21,031 bases of DNA from DATFJZ01 sp046482845 (GTDB taxonomy: Bacteria > Desulfobacterota > Desulfobacteria > Desulfobacterales > Desulfobacteraceae). Below the pieces are notes generated by a model, which was not told the DNA's origin, made no database searches, and worked only from the letters and a program-made list of their open reading frames with translations. The position numbers and the translations under genes are program-made. The stretch lies in contig JAWOEJ010000176.1 of assembly GCA_046482845.1 (NCBI GenBank), positions 1 to 21,031 of the forward strand, read 5' to 3'. Of this stretch, positions 15,207 through 21,031 are shown one piece after another (within the stretch, counting starts at the first letter, position 1; every line of letters begins with the position of its first letter).

Positions 15207-15235
15207 TTGACATGTCCTTTGATTTCGCATAAATA
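15207..15235 (+). promoter_or_regulatory. Near-consensus sigma70 promoter of the kor operon
   Basis: TTGACA (15207-15212), a 17-bp spacer and TAAATA (15230-15235). Transcription would start near 15242, giving a leader of about 39 nt with AGAGG (15271-15275) before the ATG at 15281. It is the best-scoring promoter by eye in the window and fits high expression of a central-metabolism operon. Confidence 0.75.
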
Positions 15236-15280
15236 TTCAGACATATTACATGGAATTCATAATTTTATGAAGAGGTTTTT

Positions 15281-15502
15281 ATGGCAAGGCTGAAATTAAA
15301 AGAACACGTGATAAACAGGGACTGGTGCAAGGGGTGCGGTATCTGTGTCTATTTTTGTCCCAAAAAGGTACTTGAACTGGATGCCGGTGAAAAAGTTATA
15401 GCTGCAAGACCAGAAGACTGTATATGCTGCAAACTTTGTGAATTGAGGTGTCCTGATCTTGCAATAGAAGTCATTACAGACCAGGATGTGAAAAATGGAT
15501 AA
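15281..15502 (+). CDS. korD: 2-oxoglutarate:ferredoxin oxidoreductase, delta subunit (dicluster ferredoxin)
   Basis: 73 residues with two [4Fe-4S] motifs: CKGCGICVYFCPK (16-28) and CICCKLCELRCPD (47-59). The second has an extra Cys compared with the plain CxxCxxCxxxCP pattern. It is a small ferredoxin-like subunit that carries electrons from the TPP-linked cluster to external ferredoxin. The family usually sits directly before korA, as here. The ATG at 15281 follows AGAGG at 5 nt. The 3' end overlaps korA by 8 bp, consistent with coupled translation. It is the first gene of a korDABC operon. Confidence 0.9.
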   Translation: MARLKLKEHVINRDWCKGCGICVYFCPKKVLELDAGEKVIAARPEDCICCKLCELRCPDLAIEVITDQDVKNG

Positions 15503-16643
15503 AAAAATAAAATTTGTTCAGGGAAATGAGGCGTGTGTTGAGGGAGCCCTGTATGCAGGAATTGATTTTTTTGCCGGGTATCCCATTACTCCTTCCACTG
15601 AAATTGCCGAAATACTTGCACAGCGGCTTCCCCGGAAAGGGGGAAAATTTATTCAGATGGAGGATGAGATTGCCTCCATGTGTGCCGTCATAGGGGCTTC
15701 TCTGACAGGATCAAAGTCCATGACAGCCACCAGCGGACCTGGATTTTCACTGAAACAGGAAGCACTGGGCTATGCATGCATGGCAGAAATACCATGTGTT
15801 ATCGTGAATGTACAGCGGGGGGGACCCTCCACAGGAAATCCCACCCATGTCAGCCAGGGGGATGTCAATCAGGCCAGATGGGGGACCCATGGGGATCATT
15901 CAATTATTGTTCTTACCGCCTCCAATCATCAGGATGTGTTCAGGATGACGGTGGATGCGTTTAATCTTGCAGAAACCTATAGAACCCCTGTTATTCTTCT
16001 TTTTGATGAAGCCGTGGGCCATATGCGGGAAAAACTCGTTGTTCCGGAGGCGGGTGAGCTTCCCCTGGTTGCAAGGCTTAGAACTTCGGTAAAAAAAGGC
16101 GTGGACTATCATCCCTATCTGCCCAGGGAGGACGGACGGCTTCCCATGTCTGATTTTGGTGCGGAACACAGGTATAATGTAACCGGGCTTTTCCACGACA
16201 TGTGGGGGTTTCCTTCAAACAATCCCAAGGTGGTCAATGGACTGCTCCACCATCTCAACGATAAAATTGAAAACAATGTTCAAAACATTACCCGGTACAG
16301 GGAGTATGCCATGGAAGATGCAGATTATGTGCTGATATCCTATGGGTCTTCTGCAAGATCTGCCCTGCATCTGGCCAGAAACAGACGGGCAAGGGGAGAA
16401 AAGCTGGGTGTGCTGGAGCTTCAGTCCCTGTGGCCTTTTCCAACGGAACTTGTCAGGGAAAAATGCGCAGGGGCAAGGGCGGTGATTGTTGTTGAAATGA
16501 ATATGGGTCAGGTGTTAAGACAGGTCAAATCCTGTGTGGACCGGCCTGAGGCTGTTTTTCTTGCAAACCGGATAGACGGTGAACTGATAACCCCGACCAA
16601 TATCAAGACACTCCTTCGGGTTATCCAGGGAAGGGGGGTATAG
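15495..16643 (+). CDS. korA: 2-oxoglutarate:ferredoxin oxidoreductase, alpha subunit
   Basis: 382 residues, typical for KorA. Motifs: VQGNEACVEGALYAGIDFFA (8-27), GYPITPSTEIAEI (28-40) of the TPP pyrimidine domain, QMEDEIASMCAVIGAS (54-69), TATSGPGFSLKQEALGYA (78-95) and QRGGPSTGNPTHVSQGD (107-123). The last two distinguish KorA from PorA. With KorB it converts 2-oxoglutarate and CoA to succinyl-CoA and CO2, reducing ferredoxin, or runs in reverse in a reductive TCA cycle. It overlaps korD by 8 bp, and korB starts 1 bp after its stop. A related 2-oxoacid substrate cannot be fully excluded. Confidence 0.92.
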   Translation: MDKKIKFVQGNEACVEGALYAGIDFFAGYPITPSTEIAEILAQRLPRKGGKFIQMEDEIASMCAVIGASLTGSKSMTATSGPGFSLKQEALGYACMAEIPCVIVNVQRGGPSTGNPTHVSQGDVNQARWGTHGDHSIIVLTASNHQDVFRMTVDAFNLAETYRTPVILLFDEAVGHMREKLVVPEAGELPLVARLRTSVKKGVDYHPYLPREDGRLPMSDFGAEHRYNVTGLFHDMWGFPSNNPKVVNGLLHHLNDKIENNVQNITRYREYAMEDADYVLISYGSSARSALHLARNRRARGEKLGVLELQSLWPFPTELVREKCAGARAVIVVEMNMGQVLRQVKSCVDRPEAVFLANRIDGELITPTNIKTLLRVIQGRGV

Positions 16644-16644
16644 C

Positions 16645-17454
16645 ATGAGTGTAAGAAATTATATCAGAGAGCGGTTTTTTCCTCAAATGTGGTGTCCGGG
16701 ATGCGGACACGGAACCGTGTTGAACTCCCTTTTAAGGGCGGTGGAGCAGCTGGAACTGGATAAAACAGATATGGTCATGGTATCAGGTATCGGCTGTTCT
16801 TCAAGGATTTCCGGTTATGTTGATTTTCATACCCTGCACACCATCCATGGCAGAGCCCTGGCCTTTGCTACGGGACTTAAATTGAGCAAACCCAGCCTGA
16901 ATGTGCTTGTTCCCATGGGGGACGGGGATGCACTTGCCATTGGAGGCAATCATTTTATCCATGCTGCCAGAAGAAATATTGATATTACTGCCATTGTGAT
17001 GAACAACAGGATTTACGGAATGACCGGCGGTCAGTTTTCTCCCCTGACCGGTTATGATCTCAAGGCCACAACTGCTCCCTATTCTACAATAGACCATTCC
17101 TTTGACGTGGTTGACATTTCAAAGGGGGCAGGCGCTTCTTTTGTTGCCAGGACAACCACCTATCATGTTTTTGAGGCAGTTGATCTTTTAAAAAAAGCCA
17201 TTCTTCACAAGGGCTTTTCAGTGGTGGAGATTCTTTCCCAGTGTCCCACCCATTTTGGTCGGAGAAACAAACTGGGGGATGCCCCCGCCATGATGGACTG
17301 GTACAGAAAAAACACAGCCAGACTGGGATCAAAGGCCCTGGAAGAAAATCCTGATCTGATTCCCAGGGGCATTTTTGTGGAAAAAGATACACCTGAGTAC
17401 TGCAGAGAGTATGAGAAAATTATTCAGAGAGCAACCAGGGGGAGCGCATCATGA
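16645..17454 (+). CDS. korB: 2-oxoglutarate:ferredoxin oxidoreductase, beta subunit
   Basis: 269-residue TPP-binding subunit. WCPGCGHGTVLNSLLRA (16-32) carries cluster ligands C17 and C20; C51 in SGIGCSSRISGY and C200 in LSQCPTHFGRRN are the likely other ligands. The TPP/Mg motif is MGDGDALAIGGNHFIHAARR (91-110), followed by MNNRIYGMTGGQFSPLT (119-135). The HTLHTIHGRALAFATGLKL block (62-80) is typical of KorB. It is expected to hold the site of 2-oxoacid decarboxylation together with KorA. The ATG at 16645 follows AAGGGGGG. The stop overlaps the korC ATG (ATGA). Confidence 0.92.
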   Translation: MSVRNYIRERFFPQMWCPGCGHGTVLNSLLRAVEQLELDKTDMVMVSGIGCSSRISGYVDFHTLHTIHGRALAFATGLKLSKPSLNVLVPMGDGDALAIGGNHFIHAARRNIDITAIVMNNRIYGMTGGQFSPLTGYDLKATTAPYSTIDHSFDVVDISKGAGASFVARTTTYHVFEAVDLLKKAILHKGFSVVEILSQCPTHFGRRNKLGDAPAMMDWYRKNTARLGSKALEENPDLIPRGIFVEKDTPEYCREYEKIIQRATRGSAS

Positions 17455-17990
17455 AACGAACCAGACTTGTATTTTCAGGGTCAGGGGGTCAGGGGGTGAT
17501 TACTGCGGCCATCATTCTGGCTGAAGCGGCTGTGATTTATGAAGATATGAATGCCATTCAATCCCAGAGTTATGGTGCGGCAGCCCGGGGCGGGGCCACA
17601 AAAAGTGATGTGATCATATCAGATTCAGACATATATTTTCCAGAAGTGGTTCAGCCCAATATACTGGTCTGCCTGACCCAGGAGGCCTATAATAAGTTTT
17701 CGCCCATTATACGGCCCGGGGGCCTGCTGCTTACGGATTTACGATTTGTAGAAACCTTTAAAAAGGTGGATGCCAATCAGGTGGAGCTGCCCATGTACGA
17801 TACAATTATGGAAAAAATAGGCAAACCCATTGTATTCAACATATGCATGCTGGGAGCGCTTCTGGGACAGACAGCGCTGTTAAAACCTGATTCCATCATG
17901 GATGTATTAAGAGAGAGGATTCCAGAAGATTTTATTGAAATGAATCAAAAGGCTCTGGAGCTTGGAATGGAACTGGGCAGCAGGGGGTAG
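17451..17990 (+). CDS. korC: 2-oxoglutarate:ferredoxin oxidoreductase, gamma subunit
   Basis: 179 residues. It starts RLVFSGSGGQGVITAAIILA (5-24), the gamma-subunit glycine motif, and continues with IQSQSYGAAARGGATKSDV (36-54) and the family-typical NMLG-like NICMLGALLGQTALL. It completes the Kor complex and contributes to CoA binding. Start overlaps the korB stop, with GGGGGAGC just upstream. It is the last gene of the operon; no T-rich terminator hairpin is visible in 17991-18031. Compared with the por gamma subunit at 2077 it shares only the fold motifs, so the two operons are not recent duplicates. Confidence 0.9.
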   Translation: MKRTRLVFSGSGGQGVITAAIILAEAAVIYEDMNAIQSQSYGAAARGGATKSDVIISDSDIYFPEVVQPNILVCLTQEAYNKFSPIIRPGGLLLTDLRFVETFKKVDANQVELPMYDTIMEKIGKPIVFNICMLGALLGQTALLKPDSIMDVLRERIPEDFIEMNQKALELGMELGSRG

Positions 17991-18031
17991 ACACATAAAT
18001 GCAGAAACCTGATCATTGGGGTTAAAGGGAG

Positions 18032-18313
18032 TTATATACCGGCTGAAGGGAAAATAGTCTCGATTTCCATGTTTTTTATTTTTTTAAGACAATCTTCAAC
18101 CGCATCGTTTTCATTTTTTCCGGTTCCCTGGTGTTCAGGTTTTGCAATGATATTGACAAGATTGGGCACAGCAACAAAGGCTGCCGCAAGGTTTCCCTGG
18201 ATGGCCTGGTGCACATCAATATAAATCATCCTTCCATCCCTGATAAGATTATACCTTGAAACACGGGTGAATATATCATCTTCGTGAAGATCCAGCATGT
18301 GTAAATACCCCAT
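18032..18313 (-). CDS. Small protein of unknown function
   Basis: 93 residues that I do not recognise as a named family. The N-terminus is acidic (LDLHEDDIFTRVSRYN). The centre, RDGRMIYIDVHQAIQGNLAA followed by AFVAVPNLVNIIAKP, looks like beta strands around a short helix, and the end, DAVEDCLKKIKNMEIETIFP, is helix then strand. There is no signal peptide, membrane helix or Cys motif. The start is uncertain: the ATG at 18313 has no Shine-Dalgarno site, while a second in-frame ATG at 18298 has GGGG about 9 nt upstream. Its codon use resembles its neighbours, and the ordered strand/helix pattern suggests a real gene. It is convergent with korC and may be a single-gene unit. Confidence 0.65.
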   Translation of the reverse strand: MGYLHMLDLHEDDIFTRVSRYNLIRDGRMIYIDVHQAIQGNLAAAFVAVPNLVNIIAKPEHQGTGKNENDAVEDCLKKIKNMEIETIFPSAGI

Positions 18314-18370
18314 ATTAAATGATTGTTACTGATGTCCGTTGTTTTAATCCTGCAGAAATCCTGGACATAT

Positions 18371-18390
18371 CCTGATACGTGATGATCAGG
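18371..18390. other. Short inverted repeat upstream of the small unknown gene
   Basis: CCTGAT (18371-18376) and ATCAGG (18385-18390) are perfect 6-bp arms around 8 nt. It lies about 60 bp before the start of the 93-residue gene, in a gap of 340 bp that otherwise holds only repeat copy C and a possible panP promoter. It could be a regulator site or chance. Confidence 0.25.
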
Positions 18391-18440
18391 CGTTTGTGTC
18401 TCGTTCCTGACAGGCAACCGCTGAAGGCGGCACTCTCTTG

Positions 18441-18470
18441 TTTCATGCTTTGTTGTGTCCGTCAGGACAT
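18441..18470 (+). repeat. Orphan tail of the heptamer-built repeat, left part of copy C
   Basis: TTTCATGCTTTGTTGTG followed by TCCGTCAGGACAT repeats the right-hand tail of copies A and B2, including the TGTCC/GGACA hairpin, but no heptamer array precedes it. It looks like the remains of a unit in tandem with the full copy that follows at once. Confidence 0.75.
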
Positions 18471-18606
18471 ATTTATATGAAAGTCTTCAGCCTTCAGTAC
18501 TGAGCTAACAGCTAACAGCTAACAGCTAACAGCTAACAGCTAACAGCTAAAAGCTAACAGCTAAAAGCTAAAAGCTAACAGCTTTTGTTGTGCCCGTCAG
18601 GACATG
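18471..18606 (+). repeat. Heptamer-built repeat, copy C with 11 GCTAAMA units
   Basis: After TATGAAA come two left-type units (GTCTTCA, GCCTTCA), GTACTGA, then eleven uninterrupted 7-nt units at 18504-18580 (six GCTAACA, then GCTAAAA, GCTAACA, GCTAAAA, GCTAAAA, GCTAACA). The tail (GCTTTTGTTGTG, CCCGTCAGGACATG) lacks seven bases of the usual GCTTTCATGCTTTGTTGTG. The hairpin arm now reads TGCCC, which weakens pairing with GGACA. It is the longest array in the window and lies directly upstream of panP. Confidence 0.88.
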
Positions 18607-18628
18607 TGGTTTATATAGTATCATTTTT

Positions 18629-18634
18629 TATAAT
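18629..18634 (+). promoter_or_regulatory. Possible -10 box for panP
   Basis: A perfect TATAAT lies 20 bp before the ATG at 18654, but no acceptable -35 box is seen 16-18 bp upstream, where the sequence is the end of repeat copy C. If real, the promoter is weak, activator-dependent or uses repeat-derived bases. Confidence 0.25.
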
Positions 18635-18653
18635 GGAATGAAAACAAATTTTT

Positions 18654-20279
18654 ATGATCGGAAATCAAATGAAAAAAGCGCAGCACACGCTTGTGGCAGA
18701 CTGGGAAACCCTTCAGCGGATATTTATACGACCTGAGAATGATGAGTGCAGAAGAACCCTTGTAAAATATATGGAGCAGATTCTTTTCGGGCTCCATGAT
18801 TTTTTAAACACCAATGTGGGGGTTACCGAAGAAATTTCCCTGAAGGATCTGTCTGAGCGCTTTAAAACAACCCTGATCTGCGACCATCCTGAGAAAAAAC
18901 TCGTGGATGTGATTTCCGATATTATCACAGAGCTGTTTCCCAAAGCGGTCAATGTGGCTTCTCCCTATTTTGTCGGTCATATGACTGCGGCTATTCCCTT
19001 TTTTATGGTTCATTTAAAGGCCATTGTGGCGGCATTGAATCAAAATGTGATTAAGATAGAAACCTCAAAGGTGCTGTCTGTTCTGGAACGGCAGGTGCTG
19101 GCAAAGATACACCGGCTGATATTCAACCGAAGCAGCGCCTTTTATGACAGGCATGTCCAGAGTATTGACACCACCCTTGGCGCATTTACGGCAGGAGGCA
19201 CCACAGCCAATCTAACCGCGTTGTGGGTGGCCCGGAACCGGTTTTTTTCACAGCTTAAGGGGGTTAAAAATATTGAAGAACACGGTTTTTTTACCGCTTT
19301 AAAGGCGTGCAATCTTGAAAGAATCGTTGTTCTTGTGTCCCGGCGGGGGCATTATTCCCTGAAAAAATCGGGGGGACTGCTGGGAATCGGAAGCAGCAAT
19401 GTCATCCCCGTTGATGTGGACAGAAACAATCGAATGGATCTTAAAAAGCTCAATCATACCATTGTGGATCTGAAAAAATCCGGGAAAACAGGAATTGCCG
19501 CCCTGGTAGGGATTGCCGGAACCACTGAAACGGGTAATGTGGATCCCCTTGATAAAATGGCTGATATCTGTGAAGCCCATTCCATTTATTTTCATGTGGA
19601 TTCGGCCTGGGGAGGGCCTGTTCTTTTTTCAGAAAAATACGCAGGCCTGCTTGCGGGAATCAGCCGGGCAGATTCGGTTACCATGGACGGTCATAAACAA
19701 TTCTATATGCCCATGACCTGCGGCATGGTCTATTTCAGGGATCCCGAGGCCATGGAGCATATTGCCTATCATTCCAATTATGTGAATCGAAAAGGAAGTG
19801 TGGATCTGGGGATAAAATCCCTGGAAGGCTCAAGGGAGGCCAATTCTCTGATCCTGGACAGTGCGTTGAAAATCATGGGAAAAAGAGGATATGCCCTTAT
19901 GATTGACCATGGCATTGAAACCGCCAGGGGGTTTGCCGATCTGATTCAAAAAAGGGACCTGTTTGAACTGGTAACAGCACCTGAACTGAATATTCTCACC
20001 TATAGAATTTTTCCTGAATCCATTAAAAAAAGATGGTCAGGTGCTGATCCAGAGGAAAAAAATCAGCTGCACAAAGAACTGGACCATATTAACACCATGG
20101 TGCAGAGAAAGCAGAGAGAGGCCGGGCGAAGTTTCGTGTCCCGGACCTGTTTAAGAATTGATCCAGAGGATTCACATATGTCAGTGGTGTTCCGGTCTGT
20201 TCTGATGAATCCCATGACAACCCTTGATATACTCGACGAGATACTTGATGAGCAGGAGGCAATCTTTAAAACGCTCTGA
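18654..20279 (+). CDS. panP: PLP-dependent L-aspartate 1-decarboxylase, PanP type
   Basis: 541-residue group II decarboxylase of the PanP type, the pyridoxal-phosphate alternative to pyruvoyl PanD. It makes beta-alanine from L-aspartate for pantothenate and CoA. Visible: ASPYFVGHMTAAIPFFM (102-118), ALNQNVIKIETSKVLSVLER (127-146), SRRGHYSLKKSGGLLGIGS (229-247) with H233 likely stacking on PLP, GIAGTTETGNVDPLD (286-300), HVDSAWGG (314-321) with D316 for the pyridine nitrogen, and the PLP lysine K348 in DGHKQFYMPM. The closing RSFVSRTCLRIDPED and VVFRSVLMNPMTTLDI follow the subfamily, which separates it from glutamate decarboxylase. Length is normal. The start is uncertain: an ATG at 18669 has GGA about 8 nt upstream, while 18654 lacks a Shine-Dalgarno site. 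Substrate is assigned from family only. Confidence 0.85.
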   Translation: MIGNQMKKAQHTLVADWETLQRIFIRPENDECRRTLVKYMEQILFGLHDFLNTNVGVTEEISLKDLSERFKTTLICDHPEKKLVDVISDIITELFPKAVNVASPYFVGHMTAAIPFFMVHLKAIVAALNQNVIKIETSKVLSVLERQVLAKIHRLIFNRSSAFYDRHVQSIDTTLGAFTAGGTTANLTALWVARNRFFSQLKGVKNIEEHGFFTALKACNLERIVVLVSRRGHYSLKKSGGLLGIGSSNVIPVDVDRNNRMDLKKLNHTIVDLKKSGKTGIAALVGIAGTTETGNVDPLDKMADICEAHSIYFHVDSAWGGPVLFSEKYAGLLAGISRADSVTMDGHKQFYMPMTCGMVYFRDPEAMEHIAYHSNYVNRKGSVDLGIKSLEGSREANSLILDSALKIMGKRGYALMIDHGIETARGFADLIQKRDLFELVTAPELNILTYRIFPESIKKRWSGADPEEKNQLHKELDHINTMVQRKQREAGRSFVSRTCLRIDPEDSHMSVVFRSVLMNPMTTLDILDEILDEQEAIFKTL

Positions 20280-20281
20280 TT

Positions 20282-20923
20282 TCAGCTCTCAATGGGGATA
20301 ATAACAATGGAAACCCTTCGGTTTTCAGCATCCAGGGAAGAAATGGGCTGTGATTCACCCAGACCAATGCTTTGAATCCTTGCAGAACTGACACCCCTCT
20401 GTATAAGGGCATTGCTCACGGCCATGGCCCGTTTTTCAGACAACTCCAGGTTGTACGCTTCTGATCCCCTTGCGTCTGTGTGTCCTTCTACTCTTATCCG
20501 TGTGTGGGGATAATTGGTCAGCACCCGTGCCACCCTGTCAATTTCTGAGTAGGCCCCGGGTTTTAAAACAGCTGAGTTAAGGTCAAAGAACATACTTGAT
20601 TTAAAGGTGGCGGTAAGAACATTCTGATCTCTCCTGATACTGGCTGAATCAGATGCGGCAACAGAGTTTCTCAAGGCATTTTCCTGCTGATCCATGTATG
20701 CCCCGATGCGGTTTCCTGTCACTCCGCCCAGTGCAGCGCCAATGCCTGCACCAATGGCCGTGCTTTCACTGTTTCCGCCGATGACCTGGCCCAGGACAGC
20801 GCCGACCCCGGCACCAACCAGGGCGCCCTCCTTTGTTTTCCTTTCCGACTGGGTGGTACCTGCACAGGAAACGGTAAAAACAGATAAACAGATCAATATC
20901 ATTATTTTGCTGATGGGTTTCAT
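20282..20923 (-). CDS. OmpA-family outer-membrane lipoprotein with glycine-zipper segment
   Basis: 213 residues. A lipoprotein signal peptide (MKPISKIMILICLSVFTVSC) ends in Cys20; the -3 Thr is slightly off the LxxC consensus. Residues 33-75 are a glycine-zipper (GALVGAGVGAVLGQVIGG, then AIGAGIGAALGGVTGNRIGA), and 100-210 is an OmpA peptidoglycan-binding domain with FFDLNSAVLKPGAYSEIDR, VEGHTDARGSEAYNLELSEK and NRRVSIVI. The domain order is that of YiaD-like proteins: anchored in the outer membrane by lipid and bound to peptidoglycan for envelope stability. AGGAG lies 6 nt before the ATG at 20923. Its stop lies 2 bp from the panP stop, so the two genes converge with no room for a terminator between them. 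Confidence 0.9.
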   Translation of the reverse strand: MKPISKIMILICLSVFTVSCAGTTQSERKTKEGALVGAGVGAVLGQVIGGNSESTAIGAGIGAALGGVTGNRIGAYMDQQENALRNSVAASDSASIRRDQNVLTATFKSSMFFDLNSAVLKPGAYSEIDRVARVLTNYPHTRIRVEGHTDARGSEAYNLELSEKRAMAVSNALIQRGVSSARIQSIGLGESQPISSLDAENRRVSIVIIPIES

Positions 20924-20969
20924 TTTATTCTCCTTTGAAACATTGTCAGTGCTTGTTTTGTTTAAGTAG

Positions 20970-21003
20970 TGTCTGAACGAAAACCCCGTGTTTGGACGAA
21001 AAC
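20970..21003 (+). repeat. Two direct 15-bp repeats at the right window edge
   Basis: TGTCTGAACGAAAAC (20970-20984) and TGTTTGGACGAAAAC (20989-21003) agree at 13 of 15 positions with a 19-bp period, followed by GTGCCCAGCTGCAAGGCGCA up to the edge. It lies upstream of the OmpA-family gene. It may be the end of a larger dispersed repeat that continues outside the window. No OmpA promoter is obvious in 20924-20990. Confidence 0.5.
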
Positions 21004-21031
21004 GTGCCCAGCTGCAAGGCGCAAAAAAGTT

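Noticed and set aside
18504..18580. CRISPR-like array of short repeats
   Set aside because: Units are 7 bp with no spacers and no cas gene is nearby; it is a heptamer tandem array.

Overview
The window looks like a chromosomal segment of an anaerobic Desulfobacterota bacterium, probably near Desulfobacteraceae. This rests on gene content only: two multisubunit 2-oxoacid oxidoreductases with iron-sulfur clusters, FapA (DUF342) proteins fused to receiver domains, moderate GC and a dispersed heptamer-based intergenic repeat. The genus cannot be fixed from the sequence.

Layout. 1-756 is the 3' end of an HrpA-type helicase gene, cut by the window edge. 805-1661 (minus) is a Xre/RES toxin-antitoxin pair with a good promoter carrying a palindrome. 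1846-1969 is the first copy of the repeat. 2077-6479 is a four-gene por-like operon: gamma subunit, a GltD-like flavoprotein fused to a ferredoxin domain, alpha, beta. 6619-14105 is a four-gene signalling cluster: a receiver-histidine kinase, a receiver with a coiled-coil tail, REC-FapA, and a second REC-FapA whose receiver has lost its catalytic residues. 14121-14267 holds a tandem pair of the repeat, and it supplies the last codons and stop of a convergent glycosyltransferase gene (14235-15098, minus). 15281-17990 is a korDABC operon for 2-oxoglutarate:ferredoxin oxidoreductase behind a near-consensus promoter. 18032-18313 (minus) is a small unknown protein. 18441-18606 is the longest copy of the repeat. 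18654-20279 is a PanP-type aspartate decarboxylase, meeting a convergent OmpA-family lipoprotein gene (20282-20923, minus) almost stop to stop. 20970-21003 is a short direct repeat at the right edge.

How the genes fit together. The por and kor operons encode CoA-dependent oxidative decarboxylation of 2-oxoacids. Kor, with a small dicluster ferredoxin subunit, should exchange electrons with ferredoxin. The por-like complex carries a nucleotide-binding flavoprotein and may instead pass electrons to NAD(P)+. PanP would make beta-alanine for pantothenate and CoA, which both complexes need.

The most unusual part is the kinase/REC/REC-FapA/pseudoREC-FapA cluster. It looks like a cytoplasmic phosphorelay whose outputs are FapA beta-helix proteins, one switchable by phosphorylation and one not. 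The second theme is the repeat family. Its copies are built from 7-nt units, differ in length by whole units, and lie only at gene boundaries.
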